This document shows positions 1-6,887 of a stretch of 6,928 nucleotides of DNA, in pieces; the stretch's first letter is position 1, and each line of letters opens with the position of its first letter. The DNA is taken from assembly GCA_018400335.1 (NCBI GenBank), contig JAGYMT010000093.1, forward strand, positions 1 through 6,928. The letters are read 5' to 3'. This stretch comes from Kiritimatiellia bacterium. Lineage in GTDB: Bacteria > Verrucomicrobiota > Kiritimatiellia > JAAZAB01. The position numbers and the translations under genes are program-made. The notes beneath the pieces are model-generated. The model made no database searches and had not been told where the DNA came from. It worked only from the letters and a program-made list of their open reading frames with translations.

Positions 1-1
1 G

Positions 2-1129
2 ATCAATCAAGCGGCCTCCAAGGAGATGCGCAAGCTCTGGCATGTCTACCGGAACGTGGAGCGGATGTACATGCAGATGCAGCTTCATCGGCTTGCCCCG
101 GACGAGCGCTACCTGCGCATGACCCGCTACTTCACCTCAGCTCTCTTCCGCAAGGAGCGCTCCGGCCTCGCCATTACCGGCGGAATCGGACGCCATGAAG
201 GCTGGTCGGAGGATCAGCATTGCGGCCACGGCCTCGGCGAGACCTGCGCTTCGTCCGTGACGTTGCAGTTCGCTCAGGAGCTGATCAACACGGAAGGCGA
301 TCTCCGACACGGCGACCTCATGGAGCGTGTTATTTACAACCAGCTCTTCGCCGCCCAGGAACCCGCCGGGCGCCGGCTGCGCTATTTCACTCCGGCGACC
401 GGTAAACGACACTACTACGAGCATGACATTTTCTGCTGCCCGGGAAACTACCGCCGTGCCCTGTCGCGCCTGCCGCAGTATGTCTACTACCGGTTCCAGG
501 ACGGCATTGCCGTGAATCTCTACAACTCGTCCGAGGCGATGATCCGCTTGCGGGACGATCTGGTCGTAGCGCTCCGGCAGGTCACGGAATATCCCGCCGG
601 GGAACCCGTCACGCTGACGGTTACCCCCTCGCGTCCGGCGCGGTTCCCCCTGTTTCCGCGGATTCCGCGCTGGTGTCGCGCGCCCCGGATCGCCGTCAAC
701 GGCGCCCCGGCGGGCGCGATCATCGACCGCGAGTGGCAGCCGGGCGACCGTGTCGAACTCGACCTGCCGATGCCATGGCGCTTCGTGCGCGGTCGCGACC
801 TGCAGGCTGGGCGGGCGGCGCTGATGCGCGGTCCGCTTGTTTTCACCCTCTCGCGCCGGGGCAACGGACTGCCGGACAACATGGTCTTGCGCGACATCAC
901 CCTCGATCCGCGGGCGATCGAAGGCCCGTTCTCCGACACGTCAAGTCGCCCCGGCGGATACGCCTGTGCCTTGCGGGGCTGGAGTCCGGAACGTGCGGTG
1001 ACCGATCCGCCCGATCTGCGCCTGAAGCTGACCGAATTCCCCGACCCGGACGGCGAGGAAACGTATTTCCGGCTCGTCAACGACGCGGACGTTGTGGACG
1101 ACGAACTGCTGGACGCCAGGAGCACATGA
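2..1129 (+). CDS. GH127-type (DUF1680) glycoside hydrolase, C-terminal part
   Basis: The frame is open to the left edge, so the gene is 5'-truncated: about 375 residues of a family that usually has 600 or more. The ATG at 26 is an internal Met, with AGGAG directly abutting it and no spacing. Numbering from that Met, TGGIG (51-55) followed by GETCAS (71-76) and FCCPGN (136-141) match the GH127 active site, where a Glu and three Cys bind zinc and the first Cys of the CC pair is the nucleophile in characterised beta-L-arabinofuranosidases. Here these would be E72, C74, C137 and C138; E58 is a candidate acid/base. LMERVIYNQLFAA and the later beta-sandwich part (FPRIPRWC, IAVNG, EWQPGDRVELDLPMPWRFV, ALMRGPLVFTL) also fit. 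CCPGN replaces the more usual CCPPN, and the region before TGGIG is divergent, so GH142/GH146 or another DUF1680 branch is possible. Localisation cannot be judged without the N-terminus. Probable role: releasing beta-L-arabinofuranose from plant-type glycans. Confidence 0.85.
   Translation: MNQAASKEMRKLWHVYRNVERMYMQMQLHRLAPDERYLRMTRYFTSALFRKERSGLAITGGIGRHEGWSEDQHCGHGLGETCASSVTLQFAQELINTEGDLRHGDLMERVIYNQLFAAQEPAGRRLRYFTPATGKRHYYEHDIFCCPGNYRRALSRLPQYVYYRFQDGIAVNLYNSSEAMIRLRDDLVVALRQVTEYPAGEPVTLTVTPSRPARFPLFPRIPRWCRAPRIAVNGAPAGAIIDREWQPGDRVELDLPMPWRFVRGRDLQAGRAALMRGPLVFTLSRRGNGLPDNMVLRDITLDPRAIEGPFSDTSSRPGGYACALRGWSPERAVTDPPDLRLKLTEFPDPDGEETYFRLVNDADVVDDELLDARST
1118..1122 (+). promoter_or_regulatory. 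Shine-Dalgarno of the sulfatase remnant
   Basis: AGGAG lies six bases before the ATG at 1129 and only three before the ATG at 1126, so it favours 1129. The stop TGA of the upstream gene (1127-1129) overlaps that ATG by one base (TGATG), a normal arrangement for translational coupling. The signal shows that a real gene began here even though its body is now mostly gone. Confidence 0.6.
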
Positions 1130-1332
1130 TGTTCGAACGGCAAAACCCCAACCTTCTGTTCGTCTTCGCGCTGTTCTTGTCGTGGGGGCCGCCCCATACC
1201 CCGTTCGGCTCGGCGCCGCCGCGATTCGAAACCATGTACGATCCGTCCAGGATCGAATTGCCGCCGAATGTTCCCGAAGCGGTTGCCGACGACGCACGCG
1301 GGGAGTTGGCCGGGTACTATGGTAATGAATAG
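1129..1332 (+). pseudogene. Sulfatase remnant with internal and 3' deletions
   Basis: This 67-codon frame reads as two separate pieces of a type I (formylglycine) sulfatase. Residues 5-14, QNPNLLFVFA, match the first beta-strand of these enzymes, which normally continues with the Asp pair that binds calcium. Instead residue 15 begins LFLSWGPPHTPFG, a block that normally lies roughly 200 residues further on; its His (H23) corresponds to the conserved PHxP histidine near the sulfate site. YDPSRIELPPNVPE and ELAGYY follow in the usual family order, and the frame then stops at 1330-1332. The CxPSR/SxPSR maturation motif, the Asp ligands and the whole C-terminal half are absent, so sulfatase activity is not expected. 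The remnant keeps a Shine-Dalgarno and a TGATG overlap with the GH127-type gene and ends 13 bases before the next start. A short functional peptide or an assembly artefact are alternatives; decay by two deletions is the simplest reading. Confidence 0.8.
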
Positions 1333-1333
1333 C

Positions 1334-1343
1334 AAAGGAAGAG
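1334..1343 (+). promoter_or_regulatory. Shine-Dalgarno fixing the start at 1346
   Basis: The purine-rich AAAGGAAGAG ends two bases before the ATG at 1346, with its GGA core eight to nine bases upstream. In-frame ATGs at 1268, 1319 and 1325 lie inside or at the end of the sulfatase remnant and have no comparable site. The family-like sequence begins with the strand YRVLFSND just after 1346, which supports this start. Confidence 0.6.
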
Positions 1344-1345
1344 CA

Positions 1346-2914
1346 ATGAAAGCACCGTACAGAGTATTATTCAGCAACGACACAACGAACATCGAAACCT
1401 GCGTCAGTCCTTTTCGCGCCAAGCGCGAGCCGTTCCGGCCCGAGATGCTGGAGGCGACGGTGGACGAAACGGCGGGCTGCGGCATTGATGCGCACCTCTT
1501 GCAACCTGGTGTGGGCTGGGTGCCCTGGTGGAAGAGCAAGGCCTATCCCTTCGATGATCACGTCGCCTTCATGAAAGAGGCGACCGGCATGGACCCGAGC
1601 GCCAGCGGCTTTGCCAACTATATGGCGCAAGGCGGCGACATGGTGGACGTCTTCTGCCGGCGCTGCCGGCGGAAGGGACTGAGCCCCTTCGTCTCATTCC
1701 GCCTCAACGACGTGCATGGCCATGAATTCATGCAGATGCGCAAGGAAGAGATCCCTTCCTCTGCCTGGCATTGCTTTTCCCCGGTTCACACCCAACATCC
1801 TGAGTGGCGCCTGGGCGAAATCAATGATAGGAACGGGAAGGCGCTCAACTGGGCCATTCCCGAAGTGCCGCGGACCAAGTTCGCCTTCATCTCGGAGATT
1901 ATCGAGCAGTACGATATCGACGGATTTGAGCTGGATTTCATGCGGCACTGCAATTTCTTCAATCCGAAAGAGACCCCTTTGGAAAAACGGCGCGCCGTTG
2001 TGACGGACTTTGTCCGATCCGTGCGCGAGTCTCTGGACACACGCGACACCGCCGATGGCCGGCACCGCTGGCTCTGCATCCGCATTCCCGCCCAGGCATC
2101 GCTCTTCGACTTCCTCGGTCTGGACCTCGCCGCACTGGCGGAGGCGGGCGTGGAAATGTTCAACCTGTCCAACTATTACTACACGGAACACCGCGGCGAT
2201 TTCGCGCAGATCCGGGAGCTTGCGGGCCAAGAGACCAGCCTCTATTTCGAGATGTGCCACACGGTCCGCCAGCGCACCCTTCCGACCAAGTTCAAGTATG
2301 ACAATACGCTGCAACGGCGCGCCACGCCGATTCAATACGCCACCGGAGCGCACCTGGCCTATGCCCGCGGCTGCGACGGCATAAGCACGTTTAACTTCGT
2401 CTACTACCGTGAACACGGTGTCGGCGAGCGCGGCCCCGCCACGGAGCCGCCTTTTGAGATCCACCGCACCATCGGCAATCCCGCCGCCTGCGCCGCCGGT
2501 CCACATCACTACATCATGAGCGAAGGCTGGTATGGCATGGGAATCGAGTCCACACCGCTGCCCGCGACACTGCGGGCAGGCGAATCGCTCCGGGCAAAGC
2601 AGGATATGGCGCCGCCGAAGGATGGCTGGCGGAAGGGCGGCCGGTTGCGCATCCAGGCCGACGCCGACCTGGGCGACAGCCAGTGGTCCGCCGCGCTGAA
2701 CGGCATGGCGCTTGAAGAAAGCGAGGACCGCTCGGAGCCCTGCGACAATCCGTATCCGCAACTGCTGGGCGAGCCGGAGGAGCATCGCGCCTGGCGGGTG
2801 CTCCCGGAGCTTCTCAAGAACGGCTTCAACGACATCGAGATCACGTTGGTCGGCGGTGTCCGAGAGGCAAGAATTGTGTTTCTGGATATCGCGTTGGAGG
2901 ATGGCCGTTGTTGA
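1346..2914 (+). CDS. Uncharacterised TIM-barrel glycoside hydrolase-like protein
   Basis: A 522-residue protein with no signal peptide: the first barrel strand (YRVLFSND, 5-12) begins at once, suggesting a cytoplasmic enzyme. Residues about 5-400 look like a (beta/alpha)8 barrel of the family 10-like/DUF187-like hydrolase type: GLSPFVSFRLND (111-122), a strand ending DGFELDFMRH (192-201), WLCIRIPAQ (242-250), FNLSNYYY (272-279), SLYFEM (298-303) and GCDGISTFNFVYY (342-354). E195 and D197 in FELDF, with E302, are candidate catalytic acids. About 420-522 appears to be a beta-sandwich appendage (RLRIQADADL, WSAALNG, LLKNGFNDIEITL). Substrate and reaction cannot be read from the sequence; I do not recognise a characterised relative. 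It starts 13 bases after the sulfatase remnant and precedes a GH36-like gene, so it probably acts on oligosaccharides from the same glycan. It is rich in His and Cys around the barrel (H201, C202, C304, H305), leaving metal use open. Confidence 0.75.
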   Translation: MKAPYRVLFSNDTTNIETCVSPFRAKREPFRPEMLEATVDETAGCGIDAHLLQPGVGWVPWWKSKAYPFDDHVAFMKEATGMDPSASGFANYMAQGGDMVDVFCRRCRRKGLSPFVSFRLNDVHGHEFMQMRKEEIPSSAWHCFSPVHTQHPEWRLGEINDRNGKALNWAIPEVPRTKFAFISEIIEQYDIDGFELDFMRHCNFFNPKETPLEKRRAVVTDFVRSVRESLDTRDTADGRHRWLCIRIPAQASLFDFLGLDLAALAEAGVEMFNLSNYYYTEHRGDFAQIRELAGQETSLYFEMCHTVRQRTLPTKFKYDNTLQRRATPIQYATGAHLAYARGCDGISTFNFVYYREHGVGERGPATEPPFEIHRTIGNPAACAAGPHHYIMSEGWYGMGIESTPLPATLRAGESLRAKQDMAPPKDGWRKGGRLRIQADADLGDSQWSAALNGMALEESEDRSEPCDNPYPQLLGEPEEHRAWRVLPELLKNGFNDIEITLVGGVREARIVFLDIALEDGRC

Positions 2915-3008
2915 AAACGGAGCAAAAGCTATGGCGTGCCTGTCGCTCTTCGCTCTATCGCGGAGGTCTTCAGGCAGTTCGGAGGAGAGTCATAAGATTG
3001 TCTTAATC

Positions 3009-3013
3009 AGGAG
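3009..3013 (+). promoter_or_regulatory. Shine-Dalgarno of the GH36-like gene
   Basis: AGGAG sits eight bases before the ATG at 3022 and supports that start. A second, stronger purine run, GGAGGAG at 2981-2987, has no start codon with a usable frame at normal spacing, so it may be chance or a standby site. I see no convincing promoter in the 107-base gap before this gene, so readthrough from the upstream genes is likely. Confidence 0.6.
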
Positions 3014-3021
3014 CAGAAACC

Positions 3022-4629
3022 ATGGAGTTAATAGCTTGTTTTGAACAACTATCCAGCGGACCGTTGTTGATTCCCAAGATAGCCGGTTTTGATTTCCAGT
3101 CGTTTCCGCACGAGCCCGTTTTTGACAAAAACATCGGCGGCGTGCGGCGCCGGTCGTTTTCCATGGCATTGCCTGGTGGCGGGGTTCTGGTGAACGACTT
3201 GTTTATATCCGCCGACCGGTTGATTTGCGTCGCAAAGTACCGGCTCGATAGCGACCACGAACTAGAAGCCTGGGATGTCACTGTCGCATCTGTAGCCGCC
3301 GCGGCCGAGTCTGTTCACGCCTACGTAGGGGCACACGGGGAGCACGGGATCGGCGCCATGCTTCGGTCAGGCGATGCAAAGATTTCTACTGCAAGCCATA
3401 ATTGGGCCTACTGCCCACTGACGCCGCGTGTAGCTTTTTGCGGCGGAGGCAACACGATGGTGGTCGGCGGCACATCACCGGCTCATGATTTCGGGTTTCA
3501 GTACAAGGCAGAGTCTGGTAAATTTGACTATTTGCGTTTCGACTACGGGGGAGAGGAATTCCCGAGGAAGCTGACTGGTGGCGTTTGGCATCACGGACCA
3601 CGCCTGCAGGTTCTGCTCGCGCGAGATAGTTCGGTGCATGAGGCTCACGCCGATTTTACCCGGGCGATGCTCGACGATGGGGTTGTCGCACCCTGGCGCC
3701 GCGCGCCCGAAGCTGCGTTTTGGGATGACACGTCATATTGCACATGGGGCGATCAGAACGAGATTGCCCGTGCTGTTAAACGCCAGGATCAGGCCGGTAG
3801 TTGTGACTATTCAGCCATGAAAGCGGCACTTGATGAGACGCTGGTGAGACGGGCTGCAGGAAAAATCAGGGCTTGCGGCCTCCCTATCAACACAATCATC
3901 ATTGATGACGGGTGGCAGGATTTACGCGGCGACTGGAACCTGGACACCGGCAAATTTACCGATATGCGGCGGCTGACTGACGACCTGCACAACATGGGCT
4001 TCCGCGTGGCCTTCTGGTGGGCTCCCTTCCTGACTGAGCCCCGTGCCCTGGTTTTGGGCAGCAACCGGGTTGTCGGCCCGGTCAAGCACGAACAGATAGT
4101 AATTGACTATGGCAAACAAGAAACTCGCGAATGGCTTTCGGAAAAACTCGACCTCTGGTTTGACGACGGCCCCGGGCAGTGGAATATGGATGGTGTGAAG
4201 CTCGACTTCATGATGGAAAAGATCTTCCCGCGGCGCGAGGTACATGACCCCGAATGGTACGGCGAGGAGAGGGTTTGCTGCCGCCTGCTGGCCACTATAG
4301 AGGCCGCTTTTCATTCGCGCGGCAAGCCTTCAGGAATCTTCAGCATTCCTTACAGCCCCAATCTGATGCGGTTCGCCGCGCTGGGTCAGTTGGAGGAGCG
4401 GCACGACAGCGACTTTACCTTCATGGCCGAGAAGCGCCTCCTGATCAAGGCGTTGATGCCCGGTATGCGCTTTGCAACCCATTTCAACTTCAACATCGCC
4501 GCCGTGCCGGATCACATTCGCGCGGCGCGCGCCAACGGTTTTGTCCCTCAGATCGGACTGCTTCTCGCCGAGTGCGTAAGTCCCCAAGACGTGGATCGAA
4601 TACGCGTTGCGCTCAATGAAGTCGGTTAG
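3022..4629 (+). CDS. GH36-like (clan GH-D) glycosidase, substrate unknown
   Basis: A 535-residue protein with no signal peptide or membrane segment, so probably cytoplasmic. Residues 1 to about 230 form a beta-rich N-terminal domain; the barrel begins near FWDDTSYCTWGDQNE (233-247). TIIIDDGWQDLRGDW (291-305), KFTDMRRL (311-318) and GFRVAFWWAPFL (326-337) match the alpha-galactosidase/raffinose-synthase (GH36) barrel. DGVKLDF (390-396) gives D395 as the likely nucleophile; EERHDSDF (458-465) gives D464 or D462 as the likely acid/base. GH36 members are retaining enzymes acting on alpha-galactosides and related alpha-linked sugars. The protein ends with the barrel and lacks the usual C-terminal beta-domain, making it shorter than typical GH36 enzymes. 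The resemblance is to motifs only, so it may belong to an unassigned GH36/GH31-related family. It is the last gene of the apparent operon. Confidence 0.75.
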   Translation: MELIACFEQLSSGPLLIPKIAGFDFQSFPHEPVFDKNIGGVRRRSFSMALPGGGVLVNDLFISADRLICVAKYRLDSDHELEAWDVTVASVAAAAESVHAYVGAHGEHGIGAMLRSGDAKISTASHNWAYCPLTPRVAFCGGGNTMVVGGTSPAHDFGFQYKAESGKFDYLRFDYGGEEFPRKLTGGVWHHGPRLQVLLARDSSVHEAHADFTRAMLDDGVVAPWRRAPEAAFWDDTSYCTWGDQNEIARAVKRQDQAGSCDYSAMKAALDETLVRRAAGKIRACGLPINTIIIDDGWQDLRGDWNLDTGKFTDMRRLTDDLHNMGFRVAFWWAPFLTEPRALVLGSNRVVGPVKHEQIVIDYGKQETREWLSEKLDLWFDDGPGQWNMDGVKLDFMMEKIFPRREVHDPEWYGEERVCCRLLATIEAAFHSRGKPSGIFSIPYSPNLMRFAALGQLEERHDSDFTFMAEKRLLIKALMPGMRFATHFNFNIAAVPDHIRAARANGFVPQIGLLLAECVSPQDVDRIRVALNEVG

Positions 4630-4663
4630 TCGACATTCTTTGTTACGCGCTTAATCCTGGAAA

Positions 4664-4680
4664 GAGCAGTTGAACTGCTC
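4664..4680. terminator. Candidate bidirectional terminator hairpin
   Basis: A perfect inverted repeat, GAGCAGTTGAACTGCTC, forms a six-pair stem (4664-4669 with 4675-4680) and a five-base loop. It lies 34 bases after the GH36-like stop and 20 bases after the GH3 stop, in the middle of a convergent gap, which is where a shared terminator is expected. Neither side has a real T-tract (only TTT on the minus-strand side), so intrinsic termination would be weak; an mRNA 3'-end stabiliser is equally possible. Confidence 0.45.
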
Positions 4681-4700
4681 CGTATAGGCGTGCGCCGGGA

Positions 4701-6815
4701 CTACGGAAGTCCAGCCTGGGCGTTATGACGGTACTCCCCGCGGGGATTCTTTTGCAGGCGGAAGATCGCCGGCGATAGATCCTTGCAGGCGGAGTCCGGT
4801 GCAATCCAAATCCGCACATCACGCGGTTCCACTGTCCATTTCATTTCCGCGGACCAGGCGGCAAGATCATTCTCGGAAAGATGAAAACGGACCACGGATT
4901 TACGGCCTGGTTCCAGAGTAATACGTTGAAATCCCTTCAGTTCACGCACCGGCCGAGTGGCGCCGGCATGGGGGAAACGAATATAAAGCTGTGCCACGGT
5001 TGTCCCTCGCCGTGCGCCTGCGTTGACAAGCTCGGATTCGACATCAATGCCGGACGAACTCGTGCACAACGGTGATGCGCATCGGGTTGGACCGAATTCA
5101 ATCGTGGTGTAGCCCAGGCCAAATCCGAAGTGGAACTCGGGACTGAAGTCGACGTCCATGTAGCGCGATGTGAAATCCTTCGGATCAAGAGGCGTGCCGG
5201 TCGGCGCGCCGTGCTGATCCGGCTTTGGCGGTCGCCCGGTGTTCTTGTGATTGTAGTAAAGCGGGATCTGTCCAACAGCTCTGGGGAATGTGACCGGCAG
5301 GCGGCCGGTCGGTTCCGCCAGTCCCAGAAGCAGATCGGCTATCGCGGCGCCCCCCATGGTTCCCGGATGCCACCCCCAAAGCAGCGCATTAACCAGGGGA
5401 AGAACTTCCCCCAGGATCAGCGGACGTCCCGCCAGAATAACCGCGACAATCGGCTTTCCAGTCTCATGGGCAGCCCGCAGCAAGGCCAATTGCGCGCCGG
5501 GCAGATCGAGAAACGCGCGCGAATGGGCTTCTCCGCTGAGGTTGGCATCCTCGCCTAGCGCCAGCACGGCAAGGTCGGATCGCCTGACGATATCAATTGC
5601 GGCATCAAAAGCCGAGGTGTCCGTGCTGCGCGCATGCGGGAGCGCGGCGTGAAAACACACTCGATCCGATCCCAGGCGCTGCGTCAGGCCGTTCACTATG
5701 GTGCAGGCGGCGGAAGGTTCACCGTCCACAACCCAGCAACCCAGTTGATCCCTGGCCGCTTCGGCCAGTGGTCCAAGCACCGCCACCCGGCCGCCGCCGG
5801 TCCATGGCAATAGTCCGTCATTTTTGAGCAGCACGCAACTTTGCAGCGCCGCCTGTCTTGCGCATTCCAAATGCTTGGGTGACAAAATCACGGAGCGCGG
5901 GATTTCCGGCTGCGTCGAGCGGTCAAATAGTCCCAATAGATATTTGACGCGCAAAATGCGGCAAACGGCTTCGTCTATCCACTGGATTGGGATTTCGCCC
6001 TCGGCAAGCAGGCCGGGCAACTGGGTCGGATAGCTGGAGCTGACCATTTCCATGTCAACGCCCGCCCGCAAGCCCGCAATAGCAGCTTCTTTTTCATCGG
6101 CGCAATAACCATGGACGATCATTTCGGTTATTGATGCCCAGTCGCTGACCACAAAGCCGTCAAACTTCCATTCCTTTTTCAATATGCGCCGCAATGTAAA
6201 TGCGTTTCCGGATGCCGGAACGTCGTTTAGCTCGTTGAATGCGCTCATGATTGAAACCACGCCGGCTTCCACGCAGGCAAGAAAAGGGGGTAGGTAGATA
6301 TTACGAAGCGTCCGCTCCGGGATCAACGTGGTGTTATAGTCCCGGCCTCCCTCCGCCGCGCCATAGCCCACGAAATGCTTGGCGCAGGCAGCAATGCTTC
6401 CGGCTTCAGCAAGGTTTCTCCGGTTCTGTCGGCGCCGGGCGCGCCGGCCATAAGGCGTTGCCGGACGCGGACTGCCCTGAAATCCTTCCACCATTGCCGC
6501 TCCCATTACGCCCGCCAGATAAGGATCTTCTCCGCAGCTTTCGGCGATTCGACCCCAACGTGGATCGCGCGCAATGTCTATCATGGGAGCAAAGGTCCAG
6601 TTTATGCCCATGGCCGCGGCTTCGTGCGCGGCAACTCGCGCGCCTTCCCTGGGGATGTCCGGATCCCATGAAGCAGCCTGTCCCAAAGGGATCGGCATAA
6701 TGGTGCGAAAACCATGAATAACATCCCGTCCGATGATAAGCGGAATCCCCAGGCGACTCTCTTTCATGGCAATTCGCTGATATTCCAGCGCATCATCACC
6801 CGTGACATTGAGCAC
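4701..6815 (-). CDS. BglX-like GH3 beta-glycosidase, 5' end uncertain
   Basis: A 704-residue GH3 protein read from a GTG at 6815. The N-terminal barrel carries ESRLGIPLIIGRDVIHG (19-35), PIPLGQAASWDP (41-52), APMIDIARDPRWGR (76-89), KHFVGYGAAEGGRDY (146-160) and FVVSDWASI (221-229), giving D225 as nucleophile. The second domain has GEDANLSGEAHSR (421-433) with E429 as likely acid/base, then WGWHPGTMGGAAIADLLLG and GRLPVTFPRAVGQIPLYYNH. The FnIII-like C-terminal domain includes ELVNAG and ELKGFQRITLEPG. YYNHKNTGRP and FGFGLGYTT are typical of the periplasmic BglX group; expected activity is release of terminal beta-linked glucose or a related sugar. Two oddities stand out: a 19-residue Arg-rich insertion after GFQG (residue 114), and conserved family sequence continuing upstream of the GTG, so the start cuts into the first barrel strand. 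No signal peptide is visible, although BglX-type enzymes are usually exported. AAAGG lies eight bases before the GTG, so translation from it is possible. Confidence 0.88.
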   Translation of the reverse strand: MLNVTGDDALEYQRIAMKESRLGIPLIIGRDVIHGFRTIMPIPLGQAASWDPDIPREGARVAAHEAAAMGINWTFAPMIDIARDPRWGRIAESCGEDPYLAGVMGAAMVEGFQGSPRPATPYGRRARRRQNRRNLAEAGSIAACAKHFVGYGAAEGGRDYNTTLIPERTLRNIYLPPFLACVEAGVVSIMSAFNELNDVPASGNAFTLRRILKKEWKFDGFVVSDWASITEMIVHGYCADEKEAAIAGLRAGVDMEMVSSSYPTQLPGLLAEGEIPIQWIDEAVCRILRVKYLLGLFDRSTQPEIPRSVILSPKHLECARQAALQSCVLLKNDGLLPWTGGGRVAVLGPLAEAARDQLGCWVVDGEPSAACTIVNGLTQRLGSDRVCFHAALPHARSTDTSAFDAAIDIVRRSDLAVLALGEDANLSGEAHSRAFLDLPGAQLALLRAAHETGKPIVAVILAGRPLILGEVLPLVNALLWGWHPGTMGGAAIADLLLGLAEPTGRLPVTFPRAVGQIPLYYNHKNTGRPPKPDQHGAPTGTPLDPKDFTSRYMDVDFSPEFHFGFGLGYTTIEFGPTRCASPLCTSSSGIDVESELVNAGARRGTTVAQLYIRFPHAGATRPVRELKGFQRITLEPGRKSVVRFHLSENDLAAWSAEMKWTVEPRDVRIWIAPDSACKDLSPAIFRLQKNPRGEYRHNAQAGLP
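6417..6473 (-). repeat. Arg-rich in-frame insertion within the GH3 gene
   Basis: These 57 bases encode SPRPATPYGRRARRRQNRR (residues 115-133), placed between GFQG and NLAEAGSIAACAKHF, which are normally almost adjacent in BglX-like enzymes. The segment is markedly GC-rich and holds a hairpin: arms at 6428-6435 and 6441-6448 pair over eight positions with one G-T, with a five-base loop. Its length is a multiple of three and the frame continues cleanly on both sides. It may be a palindromic repeat element inserted in frame, or a lineage-specific surface loop. Only one copy is visible here, so calling it a repeat is an inference. Confidence 0.4.
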
Positions 6816-6887
6816 TGACCCTACCTTTCCGCGCCGGATCAGGTCTTTGTGATCTTCCGCTGATCCGTTAATCTGCCAGAGCTGACC
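6816..6887 (-). pseudogene. Upstream in-frame continuation of the GH3 gene without a start codon
   Basis: In the GH3 frame, the bases before the GTG encode GQLWQINGSAEDHKDL (from 6887) followed by IRRGKVGS, which match the usual start of GH3 catalytic domains (the GQL helix and the strand before LNVTG). No ATG, GTG or TTG precedes this block in frame; the only non-standard candidates are an ATT at 6870-6872 and a CTG at 6840-6842. TAA (6909-6911), TGA (6915-6917) and TAG (6921-6923) close the frame upstream. The original initiation region has been lost, shifted or mis-assembled, or a rare start codon is used. The remaining bases to 6928 show nothing recognisable. Confidence 0.6.

Noticed and set aside
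1268..1345. Upstream 26-codon extension of the TIM-barrel gene
   Set aside because: It overlaps the sulfatase remnant in another frame, lacks a ribosome site at its ATG, and adds residues that precede the first barrel strand without homology.
520..1539. Long minus-strand open frame of 339 codons
   Set aside because: It lies antisense to the GH127-type gene and the sulfatase remnant, is low-complexity (Ser/Arg-rich) and shows no family motif; a typical GC-rich shadow frame.
1694..2785. Long minus-strand open frame of 363 codons
   Set aside because: It is fully antisense to the TIM-barrel gene, which has coherent fold-like motifs and a ribosome site; the antisense product has no recognisable domain.
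2930..2998. Possible promoter in the gap before the GH36-like gene (TTGAAA at 2911, TAAGAT at 2993)
   Set aside because: No pair of boxes has acceptable spacing; TTGAAA to TATGGC is only 13 bases apart and TAAGAT has no -35 partner.
2931..3044. 37-codon frame starting eight bases after CGGAG and overlapping the GH36-like start
   Set aside because: The spacing is acceptable, but the product is Ser/Arg-rich with no known match and no sign of a leader function; probably chance. Conservation in relatives would be needed.
6375..6700. Plus-strand frames opposite the GH3 gene
   Set aside because: They are antisense to well-conserved GH3 coding sequence and carry no motif of their own.
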